Part shown: positions 1 to 10,283 of the stretch, piece after piece | How the letters are laid out: each line of letters starts with the position of its first letter | How positions within the stretch are numbered: the first letter of the stretch is position 1 | Origin: Rhynchospora pubera | Taxonomy: Eukaryota > Streptophyta > Magnoliopsida > Poales > Cyperaceae | NCBI GenBank assembly: GCA_028095005.1 | Contig: CM051459.1 | Span: forward strand, 121,245,431-121,309,430 | DNA length: 64,000 nt | Direction: 5' to 3' | Notes under the pieces: model-generated | Told to the model about the DNA's origin: nothing | Databases searched by the model: none | Seen by the model: only the letters and a program-made list of their open reading frames with translations | Program-made: the position numbers and the translations under genes

Positions 1-750
1 AACCGGCCCTTTCAGAATCTCCGGGTATGACAATCTTGTCTGTAGGTTTCCATGAACTTTTTTTTCCTCTATAGCCAGTGGAACCCATCCTATGAGGCTC
101 TTTCCATTTCTTTCTCAACTCCTTCGCTTTGTTGTTTTTTTGTACAAAATCTACACCCGTCCTCTTCTTGTAAAATTCTTTCCATTCTTTTTATGAGATT
201 GGGTGTTTATCGCATGGATTTTTGGGATTGTTTGGATCGGCATTTGCGATGTACTCGTCAGCAATCCTACTTCTATAAGCCCTGTGACTTATGCCCATCG
301 CTTATAGAGTATTGTTCATTGCTTTATCATCTTCGATTTTGAACATTTTCTGAAACATAACGAAACGTTAGTTAATATGGTAGCATAGAAATTTTAATTA
401 GATGATTTAAGTGAAAATTTATTTACCTTGATGTCCAACCACAACTCAAGTTTGGTATCATTTGAAACGTCCTTCCGCCAATCATTAATTGTGATTGACA
501 CTTTTGCTCTAGCCAGATACCCGCAATATGATGCAAATTTGTTCACCGACTCTTCATTACCAATTGGCACTCCTTTGTCAAATTTAATCTCATACTTTTC
601 CCCAATAGATTTTTTTCTCCTAAACTCTTCCATTGTCGTCATGCTTCTTTTCTTCATTTCAATCGTCGTGACCTCTTTATCGCTTGATTCTGCCAAAGCT
701 TGTTCACCCTGTAAGTCTCTATCTTGATCTCCAGACATATCTATTAACAA
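1..750 (-). pseudogene. Plant transposase Ptta/En/Spm-type protein, broken
   Basis: Exon 1 runs from the ATG at 750 (a second Met lies at 735) to 427. It encodes an acidic and basic N-terminus followed by a conserved stretch including YEIKFDKGVPIG and ASYCGYLARAKVSI, typical of the second protein of plant CACTA elements. A GT donor at 426 and an AG acceptor at 350-351 define a 77-bp intron. Exon 2 continues in frame to the window edge with the family-like stretch RKKWKEPHRMGSTGYRGKK. Exon 2 carries two in-frame stops (near 302-304 and 191-193), so the copy is dead. These proteins are thought to bind transposon ends or regulate transposition; that role is family knowledge, not seen here. Confidence 0.7.
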
Positions 751-784
751 TTAATTAACAACAATGAAAGCAATTACATCAAGT

Positions 785-910
785 TAACATAAACATAAAC
801 ATTAACATAAACAAACATAAACATATACATTAACATAAACATAAATATTAATCGACAAGTTCAATCTCAAATAACAAAATACATTAACATAAACATAAAC
901 ATTCAGTTGG
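785..910. repeat. Degenerate (AACATA)n simple repeat
   Basis: AACATAAACATTAACAT-type hexamers recur across about 125 bp in the spacer upstream of the Ptta-type gene. Low-complexity DNA with no coding sign. Confidence 0.8.
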
Positions 911-1027
911 ATAAGAAACCCTAATACTAAGCTAAACATAAATCTAAATCCTAAAACTAGTCTTCATCATCCGACAAAACAATGACTTCTTCTCTCCACT
1001 CTGTGTACGGTGCCACAAGCTTGTCAA

Positions 1028-1210
1028 TCAAATCTTGAAAACCATTGCATGTTGTTCATATTTTGAGAGGCTTGGTTGCCCCTGGTTTTGAGAAGCTTGA
1101 TTTTGGTTCGTCTGGTTTTGAGAAAATGGATTGGCACGAACATTGCGCCTAACATAGACTCGTTCGATCGGCTTTTTACCCTTTGAATTGCTTCCTTCAC
1201 CTTTCTCCAT
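1028..1210 (-). CDS. Small CACTA-internal ORF, Gln/Asn-rich, unknown
   Basis: This 60-codon frame starts MEKGEGSNSKGKK and continues into a QNQ-rich stretch. I do not recognise a domain. The start closely resembles that of the next ORF upstream (1540-1794, MDKVEGSNPKMNKGK), so the two look like diverged copies of one first exon. It may be an exon or micro-ORF of the left CACTA element rather than a separate protein. Confidence 0.3.
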   Translation of the reverse strand: MEKGEGSNSKGKKPIERVYVRRNVRANPFSQNQTNQNQASQNQGQPSLSKYEQHAMVFKI

Positions 1211-1539
1211 TACTACCTAATTAAAACACCATATATAATATATATTAATGTTGGCGCAAAATAATTCATACTACCTAATTAATATATTCAAACATGGATA
1301 AATAATCAATTCATACAAAATAATTGAGATAATAATTAAAACATAGATAAAACATCAATTCTTACACAAATTAAGGTTCACACATCATAGACAATAATTT
1401 AGATAAATAGATAATAGCCTAAGGTTCAGAAATTACAAATTTAGCAATGTTCATATAAAATAACATAGATAATTATTAAACCCTAAAGTAAACCCTAATT
1501 TCACTCCTTCTCTTCCTCCACTATCTCCTCTGGCACCTC

Positions 1540-1794
1540 CTATGTTCCCTCCTCCCCATCTGCAGGAGTCTGTCCGCAACCGAGTGGATAGCGCCTCACA
1601 GCAGATACAGACGACCTAGGGAGAGGGTTATCTCGCATCCACTGAGGCACATATCTCTGACGAGTGACATCGAACTCCGTCTTGGTATCCGGCTTCGTCT
1701 CCGTCTCCTTCTTGGTCACTTCTGTATTTTTCTTGTCCTTTTTCATATTTTTTCCCTTATTCATCTTAGGATTGCTTCCTTCGACTTTGTCCAT
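1540..1794 (-). CDS. Small CACTA-internal ORF, Lys-rich N-terminus, unknown
   Basis: This 84-codon frame begins MDKVEGSNPKMNKGKNMKK and is strongly basic over its first 40 residues. It shares its start motif M[DE]K-x-EGSN-x-K with the ORF at 1028-1210. The basic tail would suit a nucleic-acid-binding or nuclear-targeting exon, but that is only inference. It lies directly downstream (minus strand) of the AT-rich spacer and the CT-rich leader of the left CACTA element. Confidence 0.3.
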   Translation of the reverse strand: MDKVEGSNPKMNKGKNMKKDKKNTEVTKKETETKPDTKTEFDVTRQRYVPQWMRDNPLPRSSVSAVRRYPLGCGQTPADGEEGT

Positions 1795-1929
1795 TTATTC
1801 TAATAATTAATTTAATCATAGTTAATCAATTCTAATAATCAATTCCATTAATCAATTCTAATAATCACATTTTTAATGATCAATTCTAATTAATAATCAC
1901 ATCAATCCTAGCATTATTTACATATCAGT

Positions 1930-2395
1930 CCCTAGCATTATTTTCTAAACAGCCCCAAAATTAAGCATTTCAATCCTTATTAAATTCATTATTTGCAAAA
2001 CAGTCCCATTTATTTGCATATCAGCCCCAACAGTCCCATTTCAGTTCCAAAACAGCACATATTAATCAAAGCAGTCCCTAAAATAGTCTCATTTCAGTCA
2101 CATTTCCTCATTTCAGTCACATTTCAGCACATATTAATCAAATTAAGCAAAACAATCCCATTATTTGCATTTCAGTCCCCAAAATAACACATATTAATCA
2201 AAGCAGTCCCTAAAACAGTCCCATTTCAGCACATATTAATCAAATTAAGCAAAACAGTCCCATTATTTGCATTATTTGCATTTCAGTCCCTAAAATAGTC
2301 CCATTTCAGTCACATTTCAGCACATATTAATCAAATTAAGCAAAACAGTCCCATTTCAGCACATATTAATCAAATTAAGCAAACAGTCCCTAAAT
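1930..2395. repeat. Irregular minisatellite of CAGTCCCATTTCAGCAC-type units
   Basis: Phrases such as CAGTCCCATTTCAGCAC, CATATTAATCAAATTAAGC and TTATTTGCATTTCAGTCCC recur in shuffled order at least five times. The array sits in the leader or intron region of the left CACTA element and has no coding capacity. Confidence 0.75.
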
Positions 2396-2439
2396 TAAAA
2401 TTTGACAGAAAAGGAAGAGGGATTACCTGAGAATCGAGT

Positions 2440-2830
2440 TGAGTATTGCCTGAGAGCGGAGAGAGAGACAGAGAGCCGAGATAGTGTTGCCTGCGAGAGT
2501 GTATAGACAGATCAAGTGAATAGGGTGAAGAGGAGAGAGACAGATCGAGTGAATAATAGAGAGAGCGAGGGATTACCTAAGAGAGAGGGGAGAGAGCCAA
2601 GTTGTGTTGGCTGAGAGCGGAGAGAGAGAGAGCTGTAAAGACAGAGAGAGACGGAGTGAGAGGGAGTCAGAGAGAACGAGAGAATGAGAGCGAGAGGGAG
2701 AGGAATAGGGATTACCTGAGATGGGAGAGGCGCGAGAGCTTCTGTGTCAACAGAGGCGCGAGAGCTGTCGAGAGAGAGAGCTAGGATTTTGCTTCTGTCG
2801 TTCGAGAGAGAGAGAGACTTAAAGAAAGAG
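2440..2830. repeat. GA-rich (plus) / CT-rich (minus) leader with GAGAGA tracts
   Basis: About 390 bp of GAGAGAGA-rich DNA on the plus strand would be a CT-rich 5' leader for minus-strand transcripts. A shorter purine-rich block sits in the equivalent place in the two other CACTA copies (about 6960-7040 and 9800-9870). Confidence 0.6.
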
Positions 2831-2903
2831 GCGCTCGATCGATTTTTAGAAAGATAATGACGAAGAGACGCAAGCCAGGCTGGGTTTTTAATAAAGAGTT
2901 CAA

Positions 2904-3194
2904 CTAATCTGTAACGGTTACTAGCTAATAACCATTACAGAAGAGGTATAATCTGTAATGGTTATTAGCTAATAACCGTTACAGAAGGTCAACGTTTTTT
3001 ATATATAACCTTATGTAACGGTTATTAGCTAATAACCGTTACAGATTAGTTTTATTTCATTTTTTTAAACTTTTTGTTTGTTTTGACTGAAGGCTCAATT
3101 TGCTTTTTATTAAGCCTTCTGTAACGGTTATTAGCTAATAACCGTTACAGATTAAACTTTTCTGTAACGGTTATTAGCTAATAACCGTTACAGA
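2904..3194. repeat. CACTA subterminal palindromic repeats, five units
   Basis: Five units of about 32 bp each consist of CTGTAACGGTTATTAGC followed by its reverse complement, separated by short spacers. Such arrays next to CACTA termini are the usual binding sites for the element's own DNA-binding protein. The same AACGGTTA core fills the arrays at 7057-7470, 7740-7910 and 9880-10265. Confidence 0.8.
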
Positions 3195-3521
3195 ATGTTC
3201 TCCTGTGATTTTTATATCGGTATTAAGTGATTTTGACTGATTGTCGGTGTTGGTTAAGTGATTTTGAAAATTTAATTAAGTGTTTTTGACTGACTGTTAC
3301 ATTTAAGTTCAACAAATTAAAATTTTGAAATGTTAAATAATAAGTTCAACAATTTATAACACTTAACAAAAAAAAAATTGCTAGCTCCTAGCTAGTTAAC
3401 AAAATGTTAAATTTCACCAATTAATGACCTGTAAAAAATAAAAATAAAAATATTAACATATGAATTTAGCAAATATATGTTAATTAAGAATAATTTATAT
3501 TAGATTTTAACTCACATGTGA

Positions 3522-6221
3522 TTATGTAGCTACTTTTTTTTTCCTTCGTGTATCGACCCACACGCCTTCGGTGTTATCTGTACGTCTACAACTGATCGAT
3601 ACTGGCTGTGATGTATCGTTGATACCGATAGAAAAAGGAGGTATTTCCTCGAAGTGGTCGTATGCTTCTTCATCCACGACATCACTAACACCGACAATAC
3701 GTCTTTTTCCTAAAAGTGGCAAGTAATAAATAAGATCAACATTTGTATTAAAAAAGGTGAACAATTGTACTTAAATAAGATGAACGTTTACCTTGAAGCA
3801 CAACATGCCTTTCCTTATCCGCCGGATCTTGAATATAAAAAACTTGCATTGCTTGCTTATTTGCAAGTATAAAGGGATCGTCTCGATAAGCCCTTTTATT
3901 GAAGTCAACAGTTATAAACTCCATCTTGTCTTTTTTAACTCCACCGTAACCGTTGTCGATCCATGCACACTTGAATAAGGGTATCTTAAATTTCAGGTAA
4001 TCTAGTTCCCAAATCTCCTCGATCCACCCATAATAAGTATCCGACCTACCATTATCACTAGATAAATCTACAACAGTGACTCCACTATTTTGCACGGCAC
4101 TTTTACCATCTTGTTTCCTTGTGTACCAAGTAAATCCATTCAAGTCATACCCTCGGTATGTCTCGACCGCGGCATCAGGACGTCTTGATAATCATTTCAC
4201 GGTTTCATCGACCTCTGTTCCTTCTTTCAACTGGAACTATACTTTATCTTCAAGCCATTGTACAAATTTTATTTCATGCTCTATGGTAATCAAGTTTTCG
4301 GTGTAAGAAGGGTATTGTTCACGTAACTCGATTAGATGTTCATTGATGTAAGGCGCTACAATAGCAAGGTGTTGGAAAACTTTCATATGTGATTTAGTTC
4401 TCATTATAAGATCCGATATATAAGTACTAGCTCCAATTGTACCTGAAAGGTGAAAATTTGTGCTAAATAAGGTGAACAAATATTGTGCTTTAAGTGAACA
4501 TTTGTGCTAAATAAGGTGAACAAATATTGTGCTTTAAGTGAACATTTGTGCTAAATAAGGTGAACATTTGTGCTAAATAAGGTGAACAAATATCTATGTG
4601 AACATTTGTGCTAAATAAGGTGAACATTGGAAGTTAATATATAACATTTTCCTTCAAGTCTACCCTCATGTCGAGATTTTGGAAGACCGATTGGTTGTAC
4701 ATCCTGCAAATAATCGGTGTAGTACTCAATAACCTCCTCGGCCACATATCCTTCCATTATGCTTCATTCGAGTTTAGATCGGCTACGAACAAGCCCCTTC
4801 AATTGACCCATTGCTCTTTCAAAAGGATACATTAACCGTATAAATACAGGACCACAAATTTTTATCTCTCTAACTAAATGAATGGTCAAATGCACCATTG
4901 AGTCAAAAAACGATGGCGGAAAGTACATCTCCAGCTCACATAGGGTTAGTACAACACCTTCCTGTAACTTGTCCAAACTATTCGGATCAATCACTTTAGA
5001 GCAAATGGAATTAATGAAAAAACACAACTTAGTGATGGTTTTCCTCACTTCTTCCCTTAAAATTCCTCGAATTGCAACCGGAAGTAACTGGGTCAGTAGA
5101 ACGTGATAATCATGTGACTTGATGCCAAGTAATTTGTTGTCCTTAATACAAACCTTTCTTAATATATTCGAGTAATAACCAGTAGTAACCTTAATAGATT
5201 TCAGGCATTCTAATAAACTTTTTTTCTCTTGATTTGATAAATTAAATTGTGCTGCAGGTAACCAAGCTCGATTTTTTCCCTTATCTTGTGCCGCTAGTTC
5301 TTGCCTGATCCCCATTTCAACCATGTCCTTCCTCGCATTTACGCCATCTTTACTTTTCTCTTGAATTTTCAACATGCAACCAATCAAAGCTTCACATATG
5401 TTCTTTATTATGTGCATCGCATCTAAGCAATGCCTAATCTCCAAACTCTGTCAATATTCAAGATTGCAGAATATAGATTTCTTCTTCCATATCCCATTGG
5501 GTATCTAATTTGCAAATTTCTTACCAAATTTTACATTAATGTCCTTCACCTGTCGATACACCCCTGAACTGGATAACGGTATTAGGGCCTTGTCTTTTTC
5601 CACAGTACCATCAAATCTTTCCTTGTCTCGACGGTAAGGGTGATTGCGGTTCTTAATAAACTTCCGGTGTCCCAAGTAAACATTTTTTCTAGAGTTTTTC
5701 AGGTACACAGAATGGGTGTTTTCAAGTACACAGTTTATCAACAAAATTTTCATCCACATTGTTCACAATTTCATCTAAATCAGCATTAAATTCTGAGTTA
5801 TCTACATTTCTATTATTATCTACATTCTCATCATCAAATACATTGACATCATCAATTTCATCATCCAATGATATATTTTCTTCCTCACACACACAATCCA
5901 ATACATTTGTGCTATTACAAAAATTCCCCCCATTCTCTCCATGGAGTGTCCACCGACTATAATCCGGTTGAAATCCATCTATAATCAAATGAGCTTTCAC
6001 TTCTTCAAAATTAGACCATTCAACAAATTCTGACAAACACGACAAGGACAATACATTTTATCATCTTCTTTCATTTTCAAATTCTCTTTAGCACAAACCA
6101 TAAATTTTTCAAGTCCTGTAAAAAATGTAGACGAGTATCGATTACTTGAGAACATCCACGTCCGATCTATCTGAACAATAAAATTTATGCAAATTATTAG
6201 GGTTTCGAGCCAATTTGTCAT
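3522..6221 (-). pseudogene. TNP2-type CACTA transposase, multi-exon, catalytic core missing
   Basis: From the N-terminus: a transposase-associated domain (about 6040-6221; DRTWMFSSNRYS and MYCPCRVCQN), a middle segment (5722-6051; IIDGFQPDYSRWTLHGEN), the post-core motif YLGHRKFIKNRNHPYRRDKE (5505-5759), a DUF4218 domain (4764-5444; MYFPPSFFDSMVHL, RLMYPFERAMGQLKGLV) and a DUF4216 domain (3748-4143; FKIPLFKCAWIDNGYGG, KQAMQVFYIQDP), then a tail at 3522-3764. In intact family members the RNase-H-like transposase core lies between the middle segment and the HRKF motif; here the two are adjacent, so roughly a kilobase is gone. The frames also shift between blocks. This copy cannot supply transposase. 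Confidence 0.85.
4443..4629. repeat. Minisatellite inside a TNP2 intron
   Basis: The phrase GTGAACATTTGTGCTAAATA and its shorter variant recur about five times in tandem. It lies between the DUF4218 and DUF4216 exons, and explains why no coding continues there. Confidence 0.85.
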
Positions 6222-6254
6222 ATTAGGTTTTCGGGCCGGTCACCATCCTAGCCC

Positions 6255-6486
6255 GCTCTTTGGATACTCCGTCTCATTAGCGAGCATACGTTAGATGCAA
6301 TGTGTTGTCTGAGAAAAATTCGGCAGCATTTCCCCTTATGTTCCTTGAATACGCCAACACACGATTGCTCGTGCGTACGTATCCGTGGGAACACAAGGGA
6401 AAATGCTGCCGAATTTTTCTCAGACAACACATTGCATCTAACGTACAACTCGCTGTCCTAAATGAGACAGATCGTATCCAAAGAGC
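6255..6486. repeat. Foldback (inverted-repeat) insertion
   Basis: Two arms of about 90 bp (6255-6343 and 6391-6486) are nearly complementary, starting from GCTCTTTGGATAC and ending GTATCCAAAGAGC, with a loop of about 45 bp. It lies just 5' of the transposase start and looks like a MITE or foldback element. Because the arms match, the same short peptide frame opens on both strands, which should not be read as genes. Confidence 0.75.
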
Positions 6487-7056
6487 AGTACTCCCGACCG
6501 GGAGTATTATCCGAGATTAATCCCTAATGGATTAATATCGGACGGGCAATGTCCTAAATTCAGCTGTGTTCTGATATTTGGGTCCTATATGACAATACAA
6601 AATTCATGCCTATATATGCAAATCCTTAACAAAATGCAAATAATTCAAAAAAAGAAGAGTTTATGAAAATATACTTTCAATCGTGTGACTTCCGATCCGT
6701 TGAATCGTGCAACTTATCCGGCCGATATAAGAGCTTCTTCTATTCAACGAGATCTTAAAAAAATATAAAAAAACATAAAATAACCATAAATTAATAAAAA
6801 AACCGAATAAATAAGGAAAAATTATAAAAATAAAAAAACGATTTAAATTTTTTATTTTTTACATTAAATCTGCTCTCCTTCTTGTTCTCTTTCTAATAAT
6901 TTTTTTTTCAGAATTTTTACAAATTTTTTGCTATTTTTTAGAGTGAAAGTGGATACCACAAAATTCGCAATAAATGGAAAGAAGAGAAAGGGAGAAGTGC
7001 GTCTGGGAGTTAGATGAGACTTAATGAGGGAGGAATATATATAAATACAGAACCTT

Positions 7057-7470
7057 TCTGTAATGGTTATTTCCTAATAACCGTTACACAGAATCATTAA
7101 AAAAAATAAATAATTATTTGCCTTTCTGTAACGGTTGTTAGGAAATAACCGTTACAGAATTACAGAGATACTGTAACGGTTATTTATATATAACCGTTAC
7201 AGAAGATTATTTAATTCTTTCTTTTTCTAGTTTCTTCTGTAACGGTTGTTCGATAATAACCGTTACAGATTTCTTAAAATCTGTAACTGTTATTATCCAA
7301 CAACCATTACAGAAGGTGGACGCACTTTTTCCCTATTGCATGACTGAAATATTATTACGGTTTTTTAATAATAACCGTTACAGATTTGTGGCACCAATTT
7401 TCCCGCCTTATGCCTCACTAGTCTGTAACGGTTATTTCAAAAACCGTTACAGAAGTTCCGTTACAGAAGG
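7057..7470. repeat. CACTA subterminal palindromic repeats beside the 7487 terminus
   Basis: About seven imperfect palindromes built on TGTAACGGTTATT and its complement, with spacers of 10-40 bp. The last ones abut the CACTACCGG terminus at 7481-7487. Confidence 0.8.
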
Positions 7471-7726
7471 TCCTTTTTCCGGTAGTGTATAAAACAAAAT
7501 TGAGCTTTGAAAGGCTAGCTAATAAGTTTTTGAAGCCATGGAGGTAGAATACTATGGTTTCTTACTGCAATTTCTTAACCCAATTCAAGATGAAGAGGTT
7601 GCAACCTTTGATTTTGCATCAATTATCTCACTCAAAAAATAATAAACCCAAGATACTTTAGTAAAACAAATAACATTATATTATTAATCGAGCAAATAAA
7701 AAAATAGAAAAAGGTGGTAAAATTTA

Positions 7727-10283
7727 CACTACGCGAAATTTTGGCTTCTGTAACAGTTAATAAAAGACTTTTGTAACGGTACACGAAACGTTACTGTAGC
7801 CCCCGTTACAGAATGTCTAATAATTGTTACAGATCTATAACGGTTATTAGACAATAACCGTTACAGTAGCCCCCTCTTCTATAACGGTTATTATCTAATA
7901 ACCGTTAAGGTATTATACAGTAGAATCTCAATTTCAGAATCGTACGATATCAGAATCTCAATATCATTAATAGCTTAGATAGAACCGTACGGTCCTTATC
8001 TCAATATCAGAACGTACTTGAATCAAGTTGTAGTCTTCCAAAGAGGTGCTTGGTTTGTCTTAAATTTGGTCATAATCGTCAGAGAATACACCTTCCCCTC
8101 CCTGGAATTGAATCGTCTTCTTCAATTCTTCCCGTAATCTCTTTGCCTTCTCCTCTCCCTCCCCCATCTATTAATACTCAATCCCCTCTTGTTGCCTCTT
8201 CCACTTCTCTTCCTTTTAGTTCTTTCTTCTAATTCTAGCTCTTCAGATATGGCTTTCAATCATGATTGGCAATTTGTGCCTATGAACAGTGCTGCTGAGT
8301 TTGATGGTCTCAGACCTGATCATTTAAATGTGTTTTACTCTCCTTTACAAGATCTGACCCTTAAAATGAAGTTCTGCACAGAGCGGTGATTGTTACTTTC
8401 CAAGCAGAAGGATTGCTTCCGCCTGATCTTGAGCACCGCTTGGGATTCAGACTTGCACGTCAGTTTGGTTTTGCAGTTCACTAGTATCGTCTCTCTCCAG
8501 TGCACCCAACCTCTGGAGATTTTCTTCTGGTTTGCCCAAATCAAGGGATCAGGAATGAAATTTGCAGCCTAGGTGTCATTTACCTGCAGAAGGTTAGATT
8601 GATCCTAACAAGGTGGACTGATCGTGCTGGTACAGTTTATGAACCTCCTCTTTATCGTACCAGAATCAAAATTACTGGTCCCCCTCTTCATCTCTGGAAT
8701 AGAAGTGCCATTAAATTGCTGGTGTCTGGGTTTGGTTATCCAGTTTTCACTGCTCCTCACTTCTCTGATGGGATCTTCCTTCATTTGCGTTTGCTTATTA
8801 AAGGAGCTCATCCCTCAGACATCCCTCATCGTTTGGTTATCTCTGCAGACCCTCGAGCTGCAAGAGCTATGGTACATATTGAAGGTTTTGAACAAGTTTG
8901 TTTCCCCACTGAACCACCTTTTGTAGGCCCCGGCAGGCCTTGGGTGCCTCCTCCGCCTCCTCCACCACCTCCTCCACCACCATCGACTGACACCGATTCA
9001 ACTTCTACTGAATCAGTTTCTGTTGCTCCTCCTACTGAATCAGCTTCTGATGCTCTTCAGCCTCTTGCTTCCTTGCCAGTACATTGTGCTACTGGGCCTT
9101 TCTGCTCTTCTATCCTCTCGCCTGCATCTGGAGATCCCTTTTTAGCTAGTGCATCTTCAAGTTTTCTCCCTTGGTTCTTTAATGCTATTAATGACTCCTT
9201 TAATTTACAGCAGTTCTAAGTGCTTCTTCTCTTTGTGCTTGTGGATCAATCTTTTTTGTTTAGGTTTGTATGCTTTATGGCTTTTCTTGGCTGTAATCCT
9301 TAATTTTCTTCTTGGAATATAACAAAGAGCTTTCTTCTTTACTTTGCCTCACTCTCTTCCTTTTCTCACCTCTGTGTATTATTGCTACTACTTGATGACG
9401 TTTACTATATGACAATACGAAATTCATGCCTATATATATGCAAATTATTAACGAAATGCAAATAATTTAAAAAAAGAGGAGTTCATGAAAAAATACTTTC
9501 AATCGTGTGACTTCTGATCCGTTGAATCCGTTGAAAATATACATTTACTACGCCGATGTAAGATCTTCCCCTATTCAATGAGATCGTAAAATATATAAAA
9601 AAATAAAATATAAAAAAATCGATGAAAAAATCGAAATAAATAAAAAAAATGTAAAAATAAAAAAGACGACTCAAATTTAATTTTTTTACCTTAAATCTCC
9701 TCTCCTTCTTATTCTCTTTCTAATTATTTTTTTTTCAGAATTTTTAGAAATTTTTTGTTATTTTTTTAGAGTGAAGTGGACACCACAAAATTCGCAAATA
9801 TATAAAATGAAAAGAAGAGAAAGGGGGAAGGCGGCTGAGAGTTAGATGAGTGAGGGAGGAAGATATTTATACATAACCATTCTGTAACGGTTATTTTCTA
9901 ATAACCGTTACAGAATCATTAAAAAAAATAAAAAAAATTATTTGCCTCTATGTAACGGTTATTAGGAAATAACCATTACAGAATTACAGAGATACTGTAA
10001 CGGTTATATATAAGATTATTATTAATTTCTTTTTTTCTCGAATCTTCTGTAACGGTTGTTGGATAATAACCGTTACAGATTTCTTAAAATCTGTAACAGT
10101 TATTATCCAACAACCGTTACAGAAGGTGGACGCACTTTTTCCCTATTGCATGACGGAAATATTATTACGGCTTTTTAATAATAACCGTTACAGATTTGTG
10201 GCGCCAATTTTCCCGCCTTATGCCTCACTAGTCTGTAACGGTTATTTCAAAAACCGTTACAGAAGGTCTTTTTTTCCGTAGTG
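7727..10283. mobile_element. Complete non-autonomous CACTA element carrying host-like sequence
   Basis: The left end is CACTACGCGAAATTTTGG and the right end reads CACTACGGAAAAAAAGACC on the minus strand. A TTA triplet flanks both ends (7724-7726 and 10284-10286), the 3-bp target duplication expected of CACTA. Subterminal AACGGTTA palindromes lie at 7740-7910 and 9880-10265. The segment from about 9405 to the right end matches 6590-7487 of the neighbouring TNP2 element almost base for base, so it is an internally deleted and refilled relative. Between the ends, about 7920-9405 is foreign sequence with a DUF4283-like gene fragment. No transposase is encoded. Confidence 0.9.
8000..9219 (+). pseudogene. 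DUF4283-like / zinc-knuckle gene fragment captured by a CACTA element
   Basis: Near 8045 a partial zinc knuckle CLVCLKFGHNRQ is readable, without its last Cys. After frame changes near 8230 and 8390-8500, a 239-codon frame (8500-9219) encodes TSGDFLLVCPNQ, then ITGPPLHLWNRSAIKLLVSG and IPHRLVISADPRAARAMV, then a run of about a dozen prolines and a Ser/Thr-rich tail. The order resembles plant DUF4283 proteins, many of which belong to retroelements, so the source could be a host gene or a LINE-type ORF. The stop is followed by a plausible 3' flank. The frame is broken, so a working product is unlikely. Confidence 0.55.

Larger units (their letters stand above)
1..3207 (-). mobile_element. CACTA (En/Spm) transposon, 5' portion, truncated by the window edge
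   Basis: The right end, read inwards on the minus strand, begins CACAGGAGAACATTCTG and leads straight into palindromic subterminal repeats of the same type as in the two neighbouring CACTA elements, so it looks like a CACTA terminus that has lost the TA of CACTA. Inside come a CT-rich leader (minus strand), two small ORFs and a Ptta/En/Spm-type gene, all on the minus strand, as expected for an element whose 5' end is on the right. The other terminus is outside the window, so length and target duplication cannot be checked. An alternative is that this is the 3' half of the element ending at 7487; the orientation of the repeat block and leader argues against that. Confidence 0.5.
3208..7487 (-). 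mobile_element. CACTA element with TNP2-type transposase; right terminus 7487, left boundary uncertain
   Basis: The right end read on the minus strand starts CACTACCGGAAAAAGGACC at 7487, a perfect CACTA terminus, followed inwards by palindromic subterminal repeats and a TATA-like run near 7040. Transposase exons follow on the minus strand down to 3522. No matching TAGTG-type left terminus is visible inside the window, so the left CACTA copy may have inserted into this element's 3' part, or the end may be deleted. Its 5' 900 bp is nearly the same as the right end of the element at 7727-10283, so both belong to one family. Confidence 0.7.

Noticed and set aside
6248..6520. Matching 66- and 72-codon frames on opposite strands
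   Set aside because: They arise from the two arms of the foldback repeat.
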